From positions 1 to 39,067 of the forward strand of contig JAFSPF010000011.1 of NCBI GenBank assembly GCA_017443065.1: 39,067 nucleotides of DNA, in the 5' to 3' direction. This DNA is from Lachnospiraceae bacterium (GTDB lineage Bacteria; Bacillota; Clostridia; Lachnospirales; Lachnospiraceae). Of this stretch, positions 23,562 through 32,533 are shown piece by piece (positions within the stretch are counted from its first letter, which is position 1; each line of letters starts with the position of its first letter). Both the position numbers and the translations under genes were made by a program. Below the pieces are notes generated by a model. It was not told where the DNA came from and did no database searches. It worked only from the letters and a program-made list of their open reading frames with translations.

Positions 23562-24134
23562 TTATACCCATTCCACCTCGCCGGACTTGATGTCATAAAC
23601 GGCTGCCACAACCGTGGTGCCGAGGTGCTTGATGATCTCATCGCGTTTGATCTTTGCAGCCATGTTCTTCGCATTGACCTTCGCCACCTCATTGACCGTG
23701 CCGCCCTTCTTCGTGGCGGGTTTGATCTTCTTGACGATGGCGCCGATGTTCGGAGGCACCTCACCGCCGTCCACGGCCGCCGTCACGGCGCCGCAGCTCG
23801 TGTGGCCGACGACCACGACAAGCGGGCTGCCCAGGTGCTCCGCACCGTATTCAATGGAACCCAAAACCACAGGATCCACGACGTTGCCCGCATTGCGGAT
23901 GACAAAGATATCACCCAGCTTCTGGTCGAAATAGATTTCCGGCGCAACGCGGCTGTCCGCACAGCAAAGCACGATCGCAAACGGCTTCTGGCCGCCCGCC
24001 AGGGTGTTGCGGATCTTTGCGTAGTTGTTCTTGGAGCAAAGCTTGTTCTTCACGAAGCGCGCATTGCCTTCCTTCAGAAGCTTCAGTGCCTCATCCGCTT
24101 TTTTAATCTTCACTGCAGGATCATGTAAGCTCAT
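23562..24134 (-). CDS. beta-class carbonic anhydrase
   Basis: 190 residues. The zinc site is complete: CCADSR with Cys58, Asp60 and Arg62, and HTSCGA with His111 and Cys114. The enzyme interconverts CO2 and bicarbonate plus a proton. There is no signal peptide, so it is cytoplasmic. The ATG has AGGAG about 7 bases upstream. The gene follows the DUF1576 gene by 113 bases with no clear terminator between, and a terminator follows it, so it is probably the last gene of the antiporter operon, where it could supply or consume protons and bicarbonate. A minor promoter in the 113-base gap cannot be excluded. Confidence 0.93.
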   Translation of the reverse strand: MSLHDPAVKIKKADEALKLLKEGNARFVKNKLCSKNNYAKIRNTLAGGQKPFAIVLCCADSRVAPEIYFDQKLGDIFVIRNAGNVVDPVVLGSIEYGAEHLGSPLVVVVGHTSCGAVTAAVDGGEVPPNIGAIVKKIKPATKKGGTVNEVAKVNAKNMAAKIKRDEIIKHLGTTVVAAVYDIKSGEVEWV

Positions 24135-24247
24135 AATGTTCTCCTTTTCTCATACGTTTGTGTTTTACTACGGTTGCTCTTTGTTGCTTACCCCAATGTG
24201 ACTGAAAACCTTCCTGTGCACCCCCTTTCTTTCGGATCCTTTCCGGA

Positions 24248-25627
24248 TTATTCTTTTTTGTTCCGGCGAAGCAGTGTCAGTACCATCGGAACAAAGAATG
24301 TCACGACAAGGCCGATACAAAAGCCGTTGTTGTACAGAACCATCCAGCCGTGCAGACCGCCCGTATTGGGGACGAGCACGCTGTGGATACAGCCTGCCAG
24401 GAAGGCCACCAGCGCACCGTGCTTGAAGGCCACCGGTGCCATACCGCAGCCGAAGATCGCCGCGATCAGCATGTTCTTGGAGCCGACATAGGCCCAGGCC
24501 GTCTCGACCACCGGTGCGCCCGTGAGCAGCGCTTTGATGGCGGTGAGGCCGATGCTTGTCGCGTAGACACCGGCAAAGATCGGCGCCATCGTGCGCACGG
24601 AGATGCCGTTTGCGGCAAAGCCCACAACGGTGAAGAGGCAGGCAAAGAGCGGTCCATGTGCGTTGGCGGTGATCGTCAGTGCCCAGTAGATCAGGCAGAA
24701 GAAACCGCAGACGGCCATGTTGACGAGCGTCGCGCCGAAGCCGAACTGCTCCACCGCGCTGCCGCTGTACTTTTTCGCCACGATCGAATCGATCGAGCCC
24801 TTCTCCTTTGCGGTAATGAGAAGGCCGCAGAGCAGGAGGTAAATCAGCGCGATGGCGATGCAGGTGGCAAGCGTTCCGTTCGCAATGTTCGGGAATTCAT
24901 GGAAGGGTCCCGGGCCCGTATGGCCGAGGCCGATCACCTTCATCACGGCGAAGATCAAAAATCCCACGAGACCCGCCGCAAAGCCGGCATTGTAAAGGGT
25001 CAGACCCTGATGCTTCTCCGGCAGAAGTCCCCCGAAGACACCCACGAGATAGCCCGCGATCAGACCCATGACAATGGCGATGATGAGGCTCGGGAAGGTA
25101 AACATCACTTCCGTTCCGATCGTTTCGTTGGTGGAGCCGTTGGAGACGATGTAGAATGTCATGATGCTCACCATCGGGGACAGGGCCGCGGAAAACCATC
25201 CGAGACCCGTCACGGAATTGATCGGCTTCCTGTTGATCTTCGCATAGAGCATGACGCCTAAGAACAAAGGCCACACGTTCCAGAGCGTCTTTCCGCAGAA
25301 GCCGAAGCCGTAGACCATGAAGGCCGCGGCAATGGAGCCGCCGTTCACGGTCGTCTTCGTCAGCAGGTAGCTCAGCATGACGATGATCAGTAAGATACCG
25401 GCGTTGATAAAGGGTACGCCGATGTTGCCGTTCACCACGGCAAAGGTGTTGAAATCCAGCAGTCCGGAGCCTGTCTGCTGCAGCCTGAAGCCCTCCGCGA
25501 TACCGGCAAAGGACGGCGTCAGAACAAACCCCATGATGATCGATACCAGGCCGAGACCGATGAACACAAGGGCTCTTAAGGTGTTCGGGACCGGTATGAT
25601 CTCCACTTTGTTTTCACTGTTACTCAT
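24248..25627 (-). CDS. DUF1576 multi-pass membrane protein
   Basis: 459 residues, almost entirely hydrophobic, about 10-12 membrane helices. The sequence matches DUF1576 proteins of Clostridia and relatives; these look like transporters but have no established substrate. Conserved Gly- and Asn-rich stretches (VNGNIGVPFINAG, KHGALVAFLAGCIHSVLVPNTGGLHGW) may line a pathway. The start ATG has AGGAG about 6 bases upstream. It lies 24 bases after the last antiporter subunit and before carbonic anhydrase, so an anion such as bicarbonate is one possible cargo. That is inference from context only. Confidence 0.8.
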   Translation of the reverse strand: MSNSENKVEIIPVPNTLRALVFIGLGLVSIIMGFVLTPSFAGIAEGFRLQQTGSGLLDFNTFAVVNGNIGVPFINAGILLIIVMLSYLLTKTTVNGGSIAAAFMVYGFGFCGKTLWNVWPLFLGVMLYAKINRKPINSVTGLGWFSAALSPMVSIMTFYIVSNGSTNETIGTEVMFTFPSLIIAIVMGLIAGYLVGVFGGLLPEKHQGLTLYNAGFAAGLVGFLIFAVMKVIGLGHTGPGPFHEFPNIANGTLATCIAIALIYLLLCGLLITAKEKGSIDSIVAKKYSGSAVEQFGFGATLVNMAVCGFFCLIYWALTITANAHGPLFACLFTVVGFAANGISVRTMAPIFAGVYATSIGLTAIKALLTGAPVVETAWAYVGSKNMLIAAIFGCGMAPVAFKHGALVAFLAGCIHSVLVPNTGGLHGWMVLYNNGFCIGLVVTFFVPMVLTLLRRNKKE

Positions 25628-25651
25628 ATGACTCTCCTCTCCTTTGAATCC

Positions 25652-27958
25652 TTACAGCGCCGCGATAATCACGTAGGCAACAACCGCAAGCAACGCCACC
25701 GCAAAGACCAGCAGACCGTAGGACATCGTCTGCCGCAGCAGTGAAACCGTACCGGTACGTTCCTCCGCATCTCCGAATTCTCCTACGCCCCGGTCAAACC
25801 ACCGGTGAATCCCCGGAATATGGAAGGCATTGTTTCTTGCGTTCTTGACCCATGCGATCAGACGCTCAATCCAGGAAGGCTTGTCCGCACGCGCTTTCAT
25901 GGCGTCATCCCAGTCATCCAGGATCGGGATTCGCTCCATCGGCGTGACCGTGCGGTTCTCCTCATGCTTGTCCCAGGTCTCGATCCCGCTTTCGTCATAC
26001 TCCGCCTGGATCTTCGCCATGTTCTTCAGGCCGTCGACCTTATGCTTCGGATACCATTCCTTGGACTTCGCGATCACTTCATGCGCATTGGGCTTGCGCG
26101 GCATGTACCAGTTGCGGATCTTCCAGAAGACGTTGTAACCGATTCTGCCGATCACCTCCACGACGGAACCGATCGTGCGCGTCACGAAGGCGCCGATAAA
26201 GGGCAGCACCTTCAGCATCAGCGGACGGTACACCTTGTCCTCGATGTCAATGAACTTCGGCCAGGCGTTGATATAGACCTTGTTGCCGTTCTCGTCCCGG
26301 CTCATGAGGCAGCCCCGGACGACCAGGACATAAATGATGCCGCCGATCGCAAGCGAGGCGAAGGCACCCTTGAGGCACATCCATTCGAAGAAGGGCACCT
26401 CATGCGGATGACCCGTCATGTAGAAGAAGCCCGAAGCGTATTCGGAGATCGGGATCATGGTCTTATACACCGTCATGCCGAAGAACGGCAGGATCAGCGA
26501 GCAGGCCGTCAGCGTGATCGCCGAAGCCTTGTTCATGTATTTCTTGTTGGAGCTGTCCATCTTCGCCTGCTTGTAAGGATTCTTCTCCCAGAAGACGCAG
26601 ATGTAAATCTTGGTCATGTAGGCCGTCGTCAGACCGCCGGTCAGCGTAAACACGGATTCCACAAACCGGAACACATGCGCCGCAAACTCAAAGTCGTGAT
26701 AGGTCCAGATCCGTTCCACGATGGATTCGTGGATGAGGGTCTTGGATACGTAGCCGCTCCAGAAGGGCATACCGATGATCGCCAGAACGCCCATGCCGAA
26801 GATGAACTTCAAAAGCGGCTTGCGGTAGCCGAAGCCACGCACTTCGTTCAGATCCAGCTGGTGCAGGTTCATGTAAACGACACCGGCCGCCATGAAGAGC
26901 ACGAGCTTGATCAGCGAGTGGTTCATCATGTGCAGCACCGCGCCCTGCTGTGCATAGAAGTGATACTGATGCGTCTCCTCCTTTGCCATCAGGATGCACT
27001 GCATGGCGGTGGCCGTTAAGATAAAGCCGATCTGCGACATGGAGGAGCAGGCAAGCGTGCGCTTTAAGTCCACCGAGAACAGCGCAAGGAACGCGCCGCC
27101 GAACATGGTGATCACGGCGATGCCGAGGAGCACGCAGCCCCAGACCCAGTCACCGAAGAGCATGTGCGCGGAGATGATGATGATGCCGTACACACCGGTC
27201 TTCGTCAGAACGCCGGACAGCAATGCGGAAGCGGGCGCCGGCGCCACCGGGTGCGCTTTTGGCAGCCACACGTGCAGCGGGAACATACCGCTCTTTCCGC
27301 CGAAGCCGACGATCATCAGGCCGGCCGCCCAGTAGATCGGGGCCTTGCTTGGCAGGGCCGCACAGGCGTCCTTGATGAAATCGATCCGGAGTGTCCCGAT
27401 CGCGTTATACAGGAGGAAGATGCCCATCAGGGTCACCAGTCCGCCGAACACGTTCAGGTAAGTATACGTTTCCGACGCTCTCTGTGCGCCGGGCTTTTCG
27501 TCATGAATGACCATGACATAGGATGTGAAGGCCATCACCTCGAAGAAGGTGAAGAGCGTCAGCACGTCTCCGGAGATGAACACCGCCACCGTCGCGCCTT
27601 CCGTCATCAGCATGAAGAGATAATACCGGTTCCGGTTGCGGTAGTGTGCGAAGTACTCCTTGGAGAAGATCGTCGTGCACATCCACATTAAGGTGGTGAT
27701 GACCGCATAGACGCTGCGGAACGCGTCCATTTCAAAGAGCAGGCCCTCCCCGTGTCCCCACCAGAGAACCGGGAAATACTGCGTGCCCTGTCCCACCACG
27801 ACGGTCACCATATAGACCGCCACGAGGAACTCCACGGCCGTCACGATGTCCGCGAAGTAATCCCTCATGTTTTTGTTTCTTCTGCCGATCAGGTAGCTGA
27901 CGATGGACGCGATCATCGGCCAGAAGACCAAAAAAGGCAGTAAGACATGTGTACTCAT
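25652..27958 (-). CDS. antiporter-like subunit 5, NuoL/MrpA-type, with long C-terminal hydrophilic segment
   Basis: 768 residues, the largest of five proton-conducting subunits in a row. Charged residues of the family are all present: Glu140 (FFEVMAF), Lys222 (FGGKSGMFPLHVWLP), Lys253 (LTKTG), Lys351 (HSLIKLVLF) and Lys406 (GYVSKT). After the usual 14-15 helices, about 115 hydrophilic residues (Trp/Lys/Glu-rich) precede one last helix. This layout recalls the lateral-helix end of NuoL, so it may brace the complex. It lacks the MbhD/MbhE-like helices of true MrpA, which are encoded separately upstream. I chose ATG 27958; a TTG at 27967 with GGGGG upstream is also possible. It follows subunit 4 closely. 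Confidence 0.9.
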   Translation of the reverse strand: MSTHVLLPFLVFWPMIASIVSYLIGRRNKNMRDYFADIVTAVEFLVAVYMVTVVVGQGTQYFPVLWWGHGEGLLFEMDAFRSVYAVITTLMWMCTTIFSKEYFAHYRNRNRYYLFMLMTEGATVAVFISGDVLTLFTFFEVMAFTSYVMVIHDEKPGAQRASETYTYLNVFGGLVTLMGIFLLYNAIGTLRIDFIKDACAALPSKAPIYWAAGLMIVGFGGKSGMFPLHVWLPKAHPVAPAPASALLSGVLTKTGVYGIIIISAHMLFGDWVWGCVLLGIAVITMFGGAFLALFSVDLKRTLACSSMSQIGFILTATAMQCILMAKEETHQYHFYAQQGAVLHMMNHSLIKLVLFMAAGVVYMNLHQLDLNEVRGFGYRKPLLKFIFGMGVLAIIGMPFWSGYVSKTLIHESIVERIWTYHDFEFAAHVFRFVESVFTLTGGLTTAYMTKIYICVFWEKNPYKQAKMDSSNKKYMNKASAITLTACSLILPFFGMTVYKTMIPISEYASGFFYMTGHPHEVPFFEWMCLKGAFASLAIGGIIYVLVVRGCLMSRDENGNKVYINAWPKFIDIEDKVYRPLMLKVLPFIGAFVTRTIGSVVEVIGRIGYNVFWKIRNWYMPRKPNAHEVIAKSKEWYPKHKVDGLKNMAKIQAEYDESGIETWDKHEENRTVTPMERIPILDDWDDAMKARADKPSWIERLIAWVKNARNNAFHIPGIHRWFDRGVGEFGDAEERTGTVSLLRQTMSYGLLVFAVALLAVVAYVIIAAL

Positions 27959-27985
27959 TGCTTCCAACTTTATGTCCCCCTTTCC

Positions 27986-29440
27986 TTACAGCGCCATCAG
28001 CCGCGTGATCGGGCCGACCAGTACACCAAAAGCTACAATGGCCACCGCCAGAACGATCAGCGGCACCGTCATATAACGGTTCGGATCGCTGACGCCCTCA
28101 TTGGCGGCCTTTACGTCAAATCCCTCACCGGGGATGAAGGCGTTCACGCAGATGCTGAAGAGATAGATCGCCGTCAGCAATGCGGAAACGGCCAGTACCA
28201 CGGTGCCCGCAACGGCAAGCGTTGTGTTGCCGGAGCCGAAGGCCGCCGCGGTCAGGAACCATTTGCTGAAGAAGCCCGGCAGAGGCGGAATCCCCACCAG
28301 TGCGAGGGAGGCCACCGTGAAGACGATCATTGTCACCTTCATGTTCTGCCCGATGCCCTTCAGCTCCCATACATATTCCCGGTGCGTCTTGTAGAGGATC
28401 GCGCCCGCACACAGGAAGAGCGTGATCTTGACGATCGCATGTCCGACGAGGTGCATCATGCCGCCCAGATACCCCTCCGGACTCATGATGGCGAGACCGA
28501 ACAGGATGTAGGACAGCTGCGAAACCGTCGAATATGCGAGTCTTCTTTTTAAGTGCTTCTGCATCAATGCCATGGCGGAGCCGTATAAAATGGTGATGAG
28601 GCTCGCCGTAAGAACGATGGCCTGGGCGGTCGTGCCGCGCAGGGCATCCACGCCGATCGAGAAGTAGGTCACGCGCGCCACCGCGAAGACGCCGGCCTTG
28701 ACCACCGCCACCGCGTGCAGCAGGGCGGAAACCGGTGTCGGGGCAACCGAAGCCGTGGGCAGCCATGCGTGGAAGGGCATGATCGCGCTCTTTACGCCGA
28801 AGCCGAAGAAGCAGCAGACGTAGGCGATCTGCAGGGCCGTTGCGCCCTGTACCGCGCCGCCGATCACGCCGCCCGCGACGAATGCGGTCGAGCCGCCCGT
28901 CACGGCGATGATGGCGATGCCCATCATGGCCACCGTCGCGCCGGAGATCGAGAAGATCAGGTAGACGCGCGCGGCGGTTGTGCTTGCCTTGTTCTCGCTG
29001 TGGATCACCAGCGGTACCGTGATCAGTGTCAGGAACTCGTAGAACAGATACAGCGTGATGAGGTTGCCCGCGAAGCTGATGCCCATCATGATCCCGAATG
29101 CCATCATATAGAAGGCAAAGAAGCGGTTCTCTCCTCCCTCATGCGTCATGTACTCAAACGCGTAGAAGATACAGAGGATCCACAACAGGGCCACCAGCGA
29201 GGCGAACATCCCGCCCATTGCGTCCACCTTGAACATCACGGGGTTCTCCGGAACGAGCCTGAACAGCGTCAGCTCCGAACCGCTCATGAAGAAGGACAGC
29301 AACAGCACGATCACCGCGTTCCCGATAACGTTCACTGCAACATACCGCTCTCTCGCCTTACGATCCGTAAAGCCCTTTCTGAGCATGTACAGACCGGCAA
29401 TGATGGGAAGTATGACTGGAACAATCAATAATACGTTCAT
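27986..29440 (-). CDS. antiporter-like subunit 4, MrpD/NuoN-type
   Basis: 484 residues, about 14 membrane helices, proton-antiporter family. Key residues seen: Glu135 (LFYEFLTL), Lys217 (FGVKSAIMPFHAWLP), Lys248 (VVKAG), Lys338 (HAIVKITLF) and Lys393 (FFSKW). These form the hydrophilic axis that carries protons or Na+/H+ through such subunits. It is closest in style to subunit 3 (shared LYLFYE, HEG and YKxH motifs), so these two probably arose by duplication. ATG 29440 has GGGGAG at good spacing. Confidence 0.92.
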   Translation of the reverse strand: MNVLLIVPVILPIIAGLYMLRKGFTDRKARERYVAVNVIGNAVIVLLLSFFMSGSELTLFRLVPENPVMFKVDAMGGMFASLVALLWILCIFYAFEYMTHEGGENRFFAFYMMAFGIMMGISFAGNLITLYLFYEFLTLITVPLVIHSENKASTTAARVYLIFSISGATVAMMGIAIIAVTGGSTAFVAGGVIGGAVQGATALQIAYVCCFFGFGVKSAIMPFHAWLPTASVAPTPVSALLHAVAVVKAGVFAVARVTYFSIGVDALRGTTAQAIVLTASLITILYGSAMALMQKHLKRRLAYSTVSQLSYILFGLAIMSPEGYLGGMMHLVGHAIVKITLFLCAGAILYKTHREYVWELKGIGQNMKVTMIVFTVASLALVGIPPLPGFFSKWFLTAAAFGSGNTTLAVAGTVVLAVSALLTAIYLFSICVNAFIPGEGFDVKAANEGVSDPNRYMTVPLIVLAVAIVAFGVLVGPITRLMAL

Positions 29441-29461
29441 AAAAGTCTCCCCTCTTGCATC

Positions 29462-30943
29462 TTAGAATATCGTTGCAGCAATACTACTGAAGAAGTTGTA
29501 CAACGGGTTGACGAAGATACCGGAGCAGATCGCAATCACCGTCAGCACAACCAGCGGTACCGTCATGTAGGCATTGACCTCCGTCTTCCGGAAGCTTTCG
29601 TACGGATAATCCGCTCCCGGGAAGAAGCCCTTTGCCATGATCGGAAGGAGGTACCCGGCCGTCAGGAAGGCCGATGTCAGAAGCACCGCGGGTCCGAGGT
29701 AAGAGAAGAACCCGATCTCCGCTTCCAGCGCGCCCGTCGCCAGATACCATTTGCTCTCAAAGCCGCCCGTCGGCGGAATACCGACCAGGGCGATCGAGGC
29801 TAAGGAAAAGCACCAGAGCGTGATCGGCATTTCCTTGCCGATGCCCTTCAGCTCCGTCACATAGGTCTTGTGCCTCTTGTAGATGATGGCGCCGGCGCTT
29901 AAGAACAGGATGTTCTTGACGGTCGCATGGGCCACGATATGGAGGCAGGCGCCGATGAATCCGGTCGGGTTCATCGTCATGATGCCGAAGAGCACGTAGG
30001 ACACCTGCGACACCGAGGAGTACGCCAGACGCTTTTTGAAGAGCTTTTCCTTGAAGGCCAGCATCGATCCCATGAACACCGTATAGAGGGTCAGTGACAG
30101 CAGTACGTACTGTACCCAGGTGCCGCGCAGGAAGTCGACGCCCACCATGTAATAAATCACGCGCACGATTGCCAGCACACCCATCTTGGTGATGACACCG
30201 GAGAGCACCGCGGAAGCGGGCGCCGGCGCCACGGGGTGGGCGTTGGGCAGCCATGCATGTAAGGGGAACATGCCGCCCTTACAACCGAATCCGATGATGG
30301 TAAGAAGCACCATGATCTGGAATAACAACATGTGTCCGGAACCGTTGACCTTATCCAGCAGCAGTGTGCCGCCCGCCTTGAAGTCCGTGGTCTCACAGAA
30401 CTCCGCCAGGAAGAAGAACCCGGCGAGCGCGATCGTCGCACCGACAAAGGAATAGGTCAGATATTTTTTTCCGGCCTTGCCCGACTGTTCCGCCATGGAG
30501 TGCATGACCAGCGGGAACGTGATCAACGTCATCATCTCATAGAAGAGATACAGGGTCTGCAGGTTCGCCGAGTAGCTGATACCGATCAGCACACCGACCG
30601 TTGCCGTAAAGAAGGTGAAGTAACGCTCGTCCATGCCCTCGTGCTTGATGTATTCGAAGGAGTAGAACGCTGCCGTACACCATAAGAAGCCGGCAATGAT
30701 CGAAATCAGGCGGCTCATCCCGTCAATCTGCAGCGAGATATCCACGACACGGTTCAGGTGCAGGATGGTCATCTTCGTGCCGTCCGGCGCATTGATCGCC
30801 AGGAACAGCACCATCAGGAAATTGATGATGACCGTCGCTGCCACGTAGATTTGCCGTGTCTTCCTGTCATGCAGCTTGAGGGGCTGAATCAGCACACCCA
30901 TCACAATCGGGAATACGACCGGAAGAAGTAAGGCGATATTCAT
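29462..30943 (-). CDS. antiporter-like subunit 3, MrpD-type
   Basis: 493 residues, about 14 membrane helices. Key residues seen: Glu136 (LFYEMMTL), Lys222 (FGCKGGMFPLHAWLP), Lys253 (ITKMG), Lys343 (HATVKNILF) and Lys398 (FESKW). The motif NAHPVAPAPASA is shared with subunit 5, while the FYE...HEG region is shared with subunit 4, so the five paralogues are mosaic in resemblance. AAAAGGAGAGG lies 5 bases before ATG 30943. The gaps to its neighbours are 21 and 36 bases. Confidence 0.92.
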   Translation of the reverse strand: MNIALLLPVVFPIVMGVLIQPLKLHDRKTRQIYVAATVIINFLMVLFLAINAPDGTKMTILHLNRVVDISLQIDGMSRLISIIAGFLWCTAAFYSFEYIKHEGMDERYFTFFTATVGVLIGISYSANLQTLYLFYEMMTLITFPLVMHSMAEQSGKAGKKYLTYSFVGATIALAGFFFLAEFCETTDFKAGGTLLLDKVNGSGHMLLFQIMVLLTIIGFGCKGGMFPLHAWLPNAHPVAPAPASAVLSGVITKMGVLAIVRVIYYMVGVDFLRGTWVQYVLLSLTLYTVFMGSMLAFKEKLFKKRLAYSSVSQVSYVLFGIMTMNPTGFIGACLHIVAHATVKNILFLSAGAIIYKRHKTYVTELKGIGKEMPITLWCFSLASIALVGIPPTGGFESKWYLATGALEAEIGFFSYLGPAVLLTSAFLTAGYLLPIMAKGFFPGADYPYESFRKTEVNAYMTVPLVVLTVIAICSGIFVNPLYNFFSSIAATIF

Positions 30944-30979
30944 AATATCCTCTCCTTTTACCGTGAAAAACCCTCGTCG

Positions 30980-32467
30980 TTAGTGCCCGATGCTCGTCAA
31001 CAGTTCAATGCCGCTGTGCAGGAAATCGGAAACCGGTCCCGCAGCCACGCCGAAGATAATGACACCGACCGCCAGCAGGATGATCGGAAGCAGATCCTTG
31101 ACCGGACGTTCCTTGGAGGCGAAGGGCTCCTTCATCTCCTTGGCTTCCTGGCCGAAGAAGGCGCGGATCACCACCGGCAGGTAGTACAACGCGTTCAACA
31201 GAGCGGAGATCGACAGCGGGATCAGCAGCCAGTAGTTGGCGGAATCAACGATACCCGTTGCGAAATTCCATTTGCTGTTAAAGCCGACAAAGAGCGGGAT
31301 ACCGATCATGGAGAGGCCGCCGATCGTAAAAAGCGCCATGGTGATCGGCATGAGCTTGCCTAAGCCTCCCATCTTGGTCAGGTCACGGTTGTGCGTCTGC
31401 TCGATGATGGAGCCCGCCACAAGGAAGAGACCGGACTTCGTGACCGCGTGTGCCAGGATGTGGAACAGCGCCGCGAAGAGGCCGAACTCCGTGCCGATGC
31501 CGATGCCCATGAAGATGTAGCCCATCTGTGCGACAGAGGAATACGCGATCATGCGCTTGATGTCGGTCTGCATGATGGCAAGGAGCGAGCCGCAGATCAT
31601 GGCGACCACGCCGACCACCATCACGACATTCAGCAGGGTGCGGATGCCGGAGGAGGCGATCACCTCAAAGCCGACGCCGCGGAACATCATCTTCATATAG
31701 AATACGATGTATGCCTTCAGCACCAGTGCGGACAGTGTCGCGGACGAAGGCGACGGTGCGGTACCGTGCGCGTCCGGCAGCCAGATGTGGCAGGGGAACA
31801 GCGCCGCCTTGAAGGCCACACCGCCGGTGATGAGGGACATCGCCCAGACCACGTAGGAGGAATTTGAGCCCATAAAGCCGCCGCTTTGCACCACTTCGCC
31901 GATGCCGGAGATCATGAGGGAACCCGTCGCGACATACAGCAGCACCATGCCCATCAGCACGAGGGAAGAACCCAGGATGGACAGCGATAAATATTTCAGA
32001 CCGGCATGAACGTTCTCGGTCTGGTTTTTCACAATAACAATACCCGCCGCGGCGAAGGAGGAAAGCTCGATCGAAACGAAGATGCCGATCATGCTCTCGA
32101 AGAAGACGACCGCGTTCAGCGTGCCGAGCAGTGCCAGCACGAGGAAATAATAGAACGGAATCAGTCTCTCCTCGACGTCATGCGAGATCATGCTCATGGA
32201 GGCCCAGACAATCAGGAATCCGATGATTCCGAAAATACAGGCCATGAAGCATTCGATTTTACCGATGCGGATGGACTGTTCGATGAAACCGGACCCGAAG
32301 CGCATCACCTGTTCGCCGTTCGAGGCCACGTTCATCGTCATGACCACGGCAAGTACGGCATCGACCGCTGTCACAGCCAGTGCGATCAGCCTTGCCGTCT
32401 TGTCATTCTTGCAGACCCATGCTGCCACTCCTCCGAGAATAAGCAACACAATAATGGCGATTCCCAT
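30980..32467 (-). CDS. antiporter-like subunit 2, MrpD-type
   Basis: 495 residues, about 14 membrane helices. Key residues seen: Glu134 (FVSIELSSF), Lys220 (VAFKAALFPCHIWLPDAHG), Lys251 (VLKAY), Lys344 (HAVTKSGLF) and Lys399 (FNSKW). The DAHGTAPSPSS loop is shared with subunit 1, marking a second paralogue pair. The start is ATG 32467, because AGAGGAG is 7 bases upstream of it; a TTG two codons earlier sits too close to that site. Confidence 0.92.
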   Translation of the reverse strand: MGIAIIVLLILGGVAAWVCKNDKTARLIALAVTAVDAVLAVVMTMNVASNGEQVMRFGSGFIEQSIRIGKIECFMACIFGIIGFLIVWASMSMISHDVEERLIPFYYFLVLALLGTLNAVVFFESMIGIFVSIELSSFAAAGIVIVKNQTENVHAGLKYLSLSILGSSLVLMGMVLLYVATGSLMISGIGEVVQSGGFMGSNSSYVVWAMSLITGGVAFKAALFPCHIWLPDAHGTAPSPSSATLSALVLKAYIVFYMKMMFRGVGFEVIASSGIRTLLNVVMVVGVVAMICGSLLAIMQTDIKRMIAYSSVAQMGYIFMGIGIGTEFGLFAALFHILAHAVTKSGLFLVAGSIIEQTHNRDLTKMGGLGKLMPITMALFTIGGLSMIGIPLFVGFNSKWNFATGIVDSANYWLLIPLSISALLNALYYLPVVIRAFFGQEAKEMKEPFASKERPVKDLLPIILLAVGVIIFGVAAGPVSDFLHSGIELLTSIGH

Positions 32468-32533
32468 AACCAAACTCCTCTCTTTTGAATCTCTTTACAG
32501 TTACGTTACCACAAAACCGTTTTGCTATTTTAT

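Noticed and set aside
24135-24247. Terminator between DUF1576 and carbonic anhydrase
   Set aside because: Only a 4-bp dyad (ATCC/GGAT) without a T run was seen.
25805-27019. 404-codon open frame on +
   Set aside because: Complement of antiporter subunit 5, with the His/Asp/Arg-rich composition typical of reverse frames of membrane proteins.
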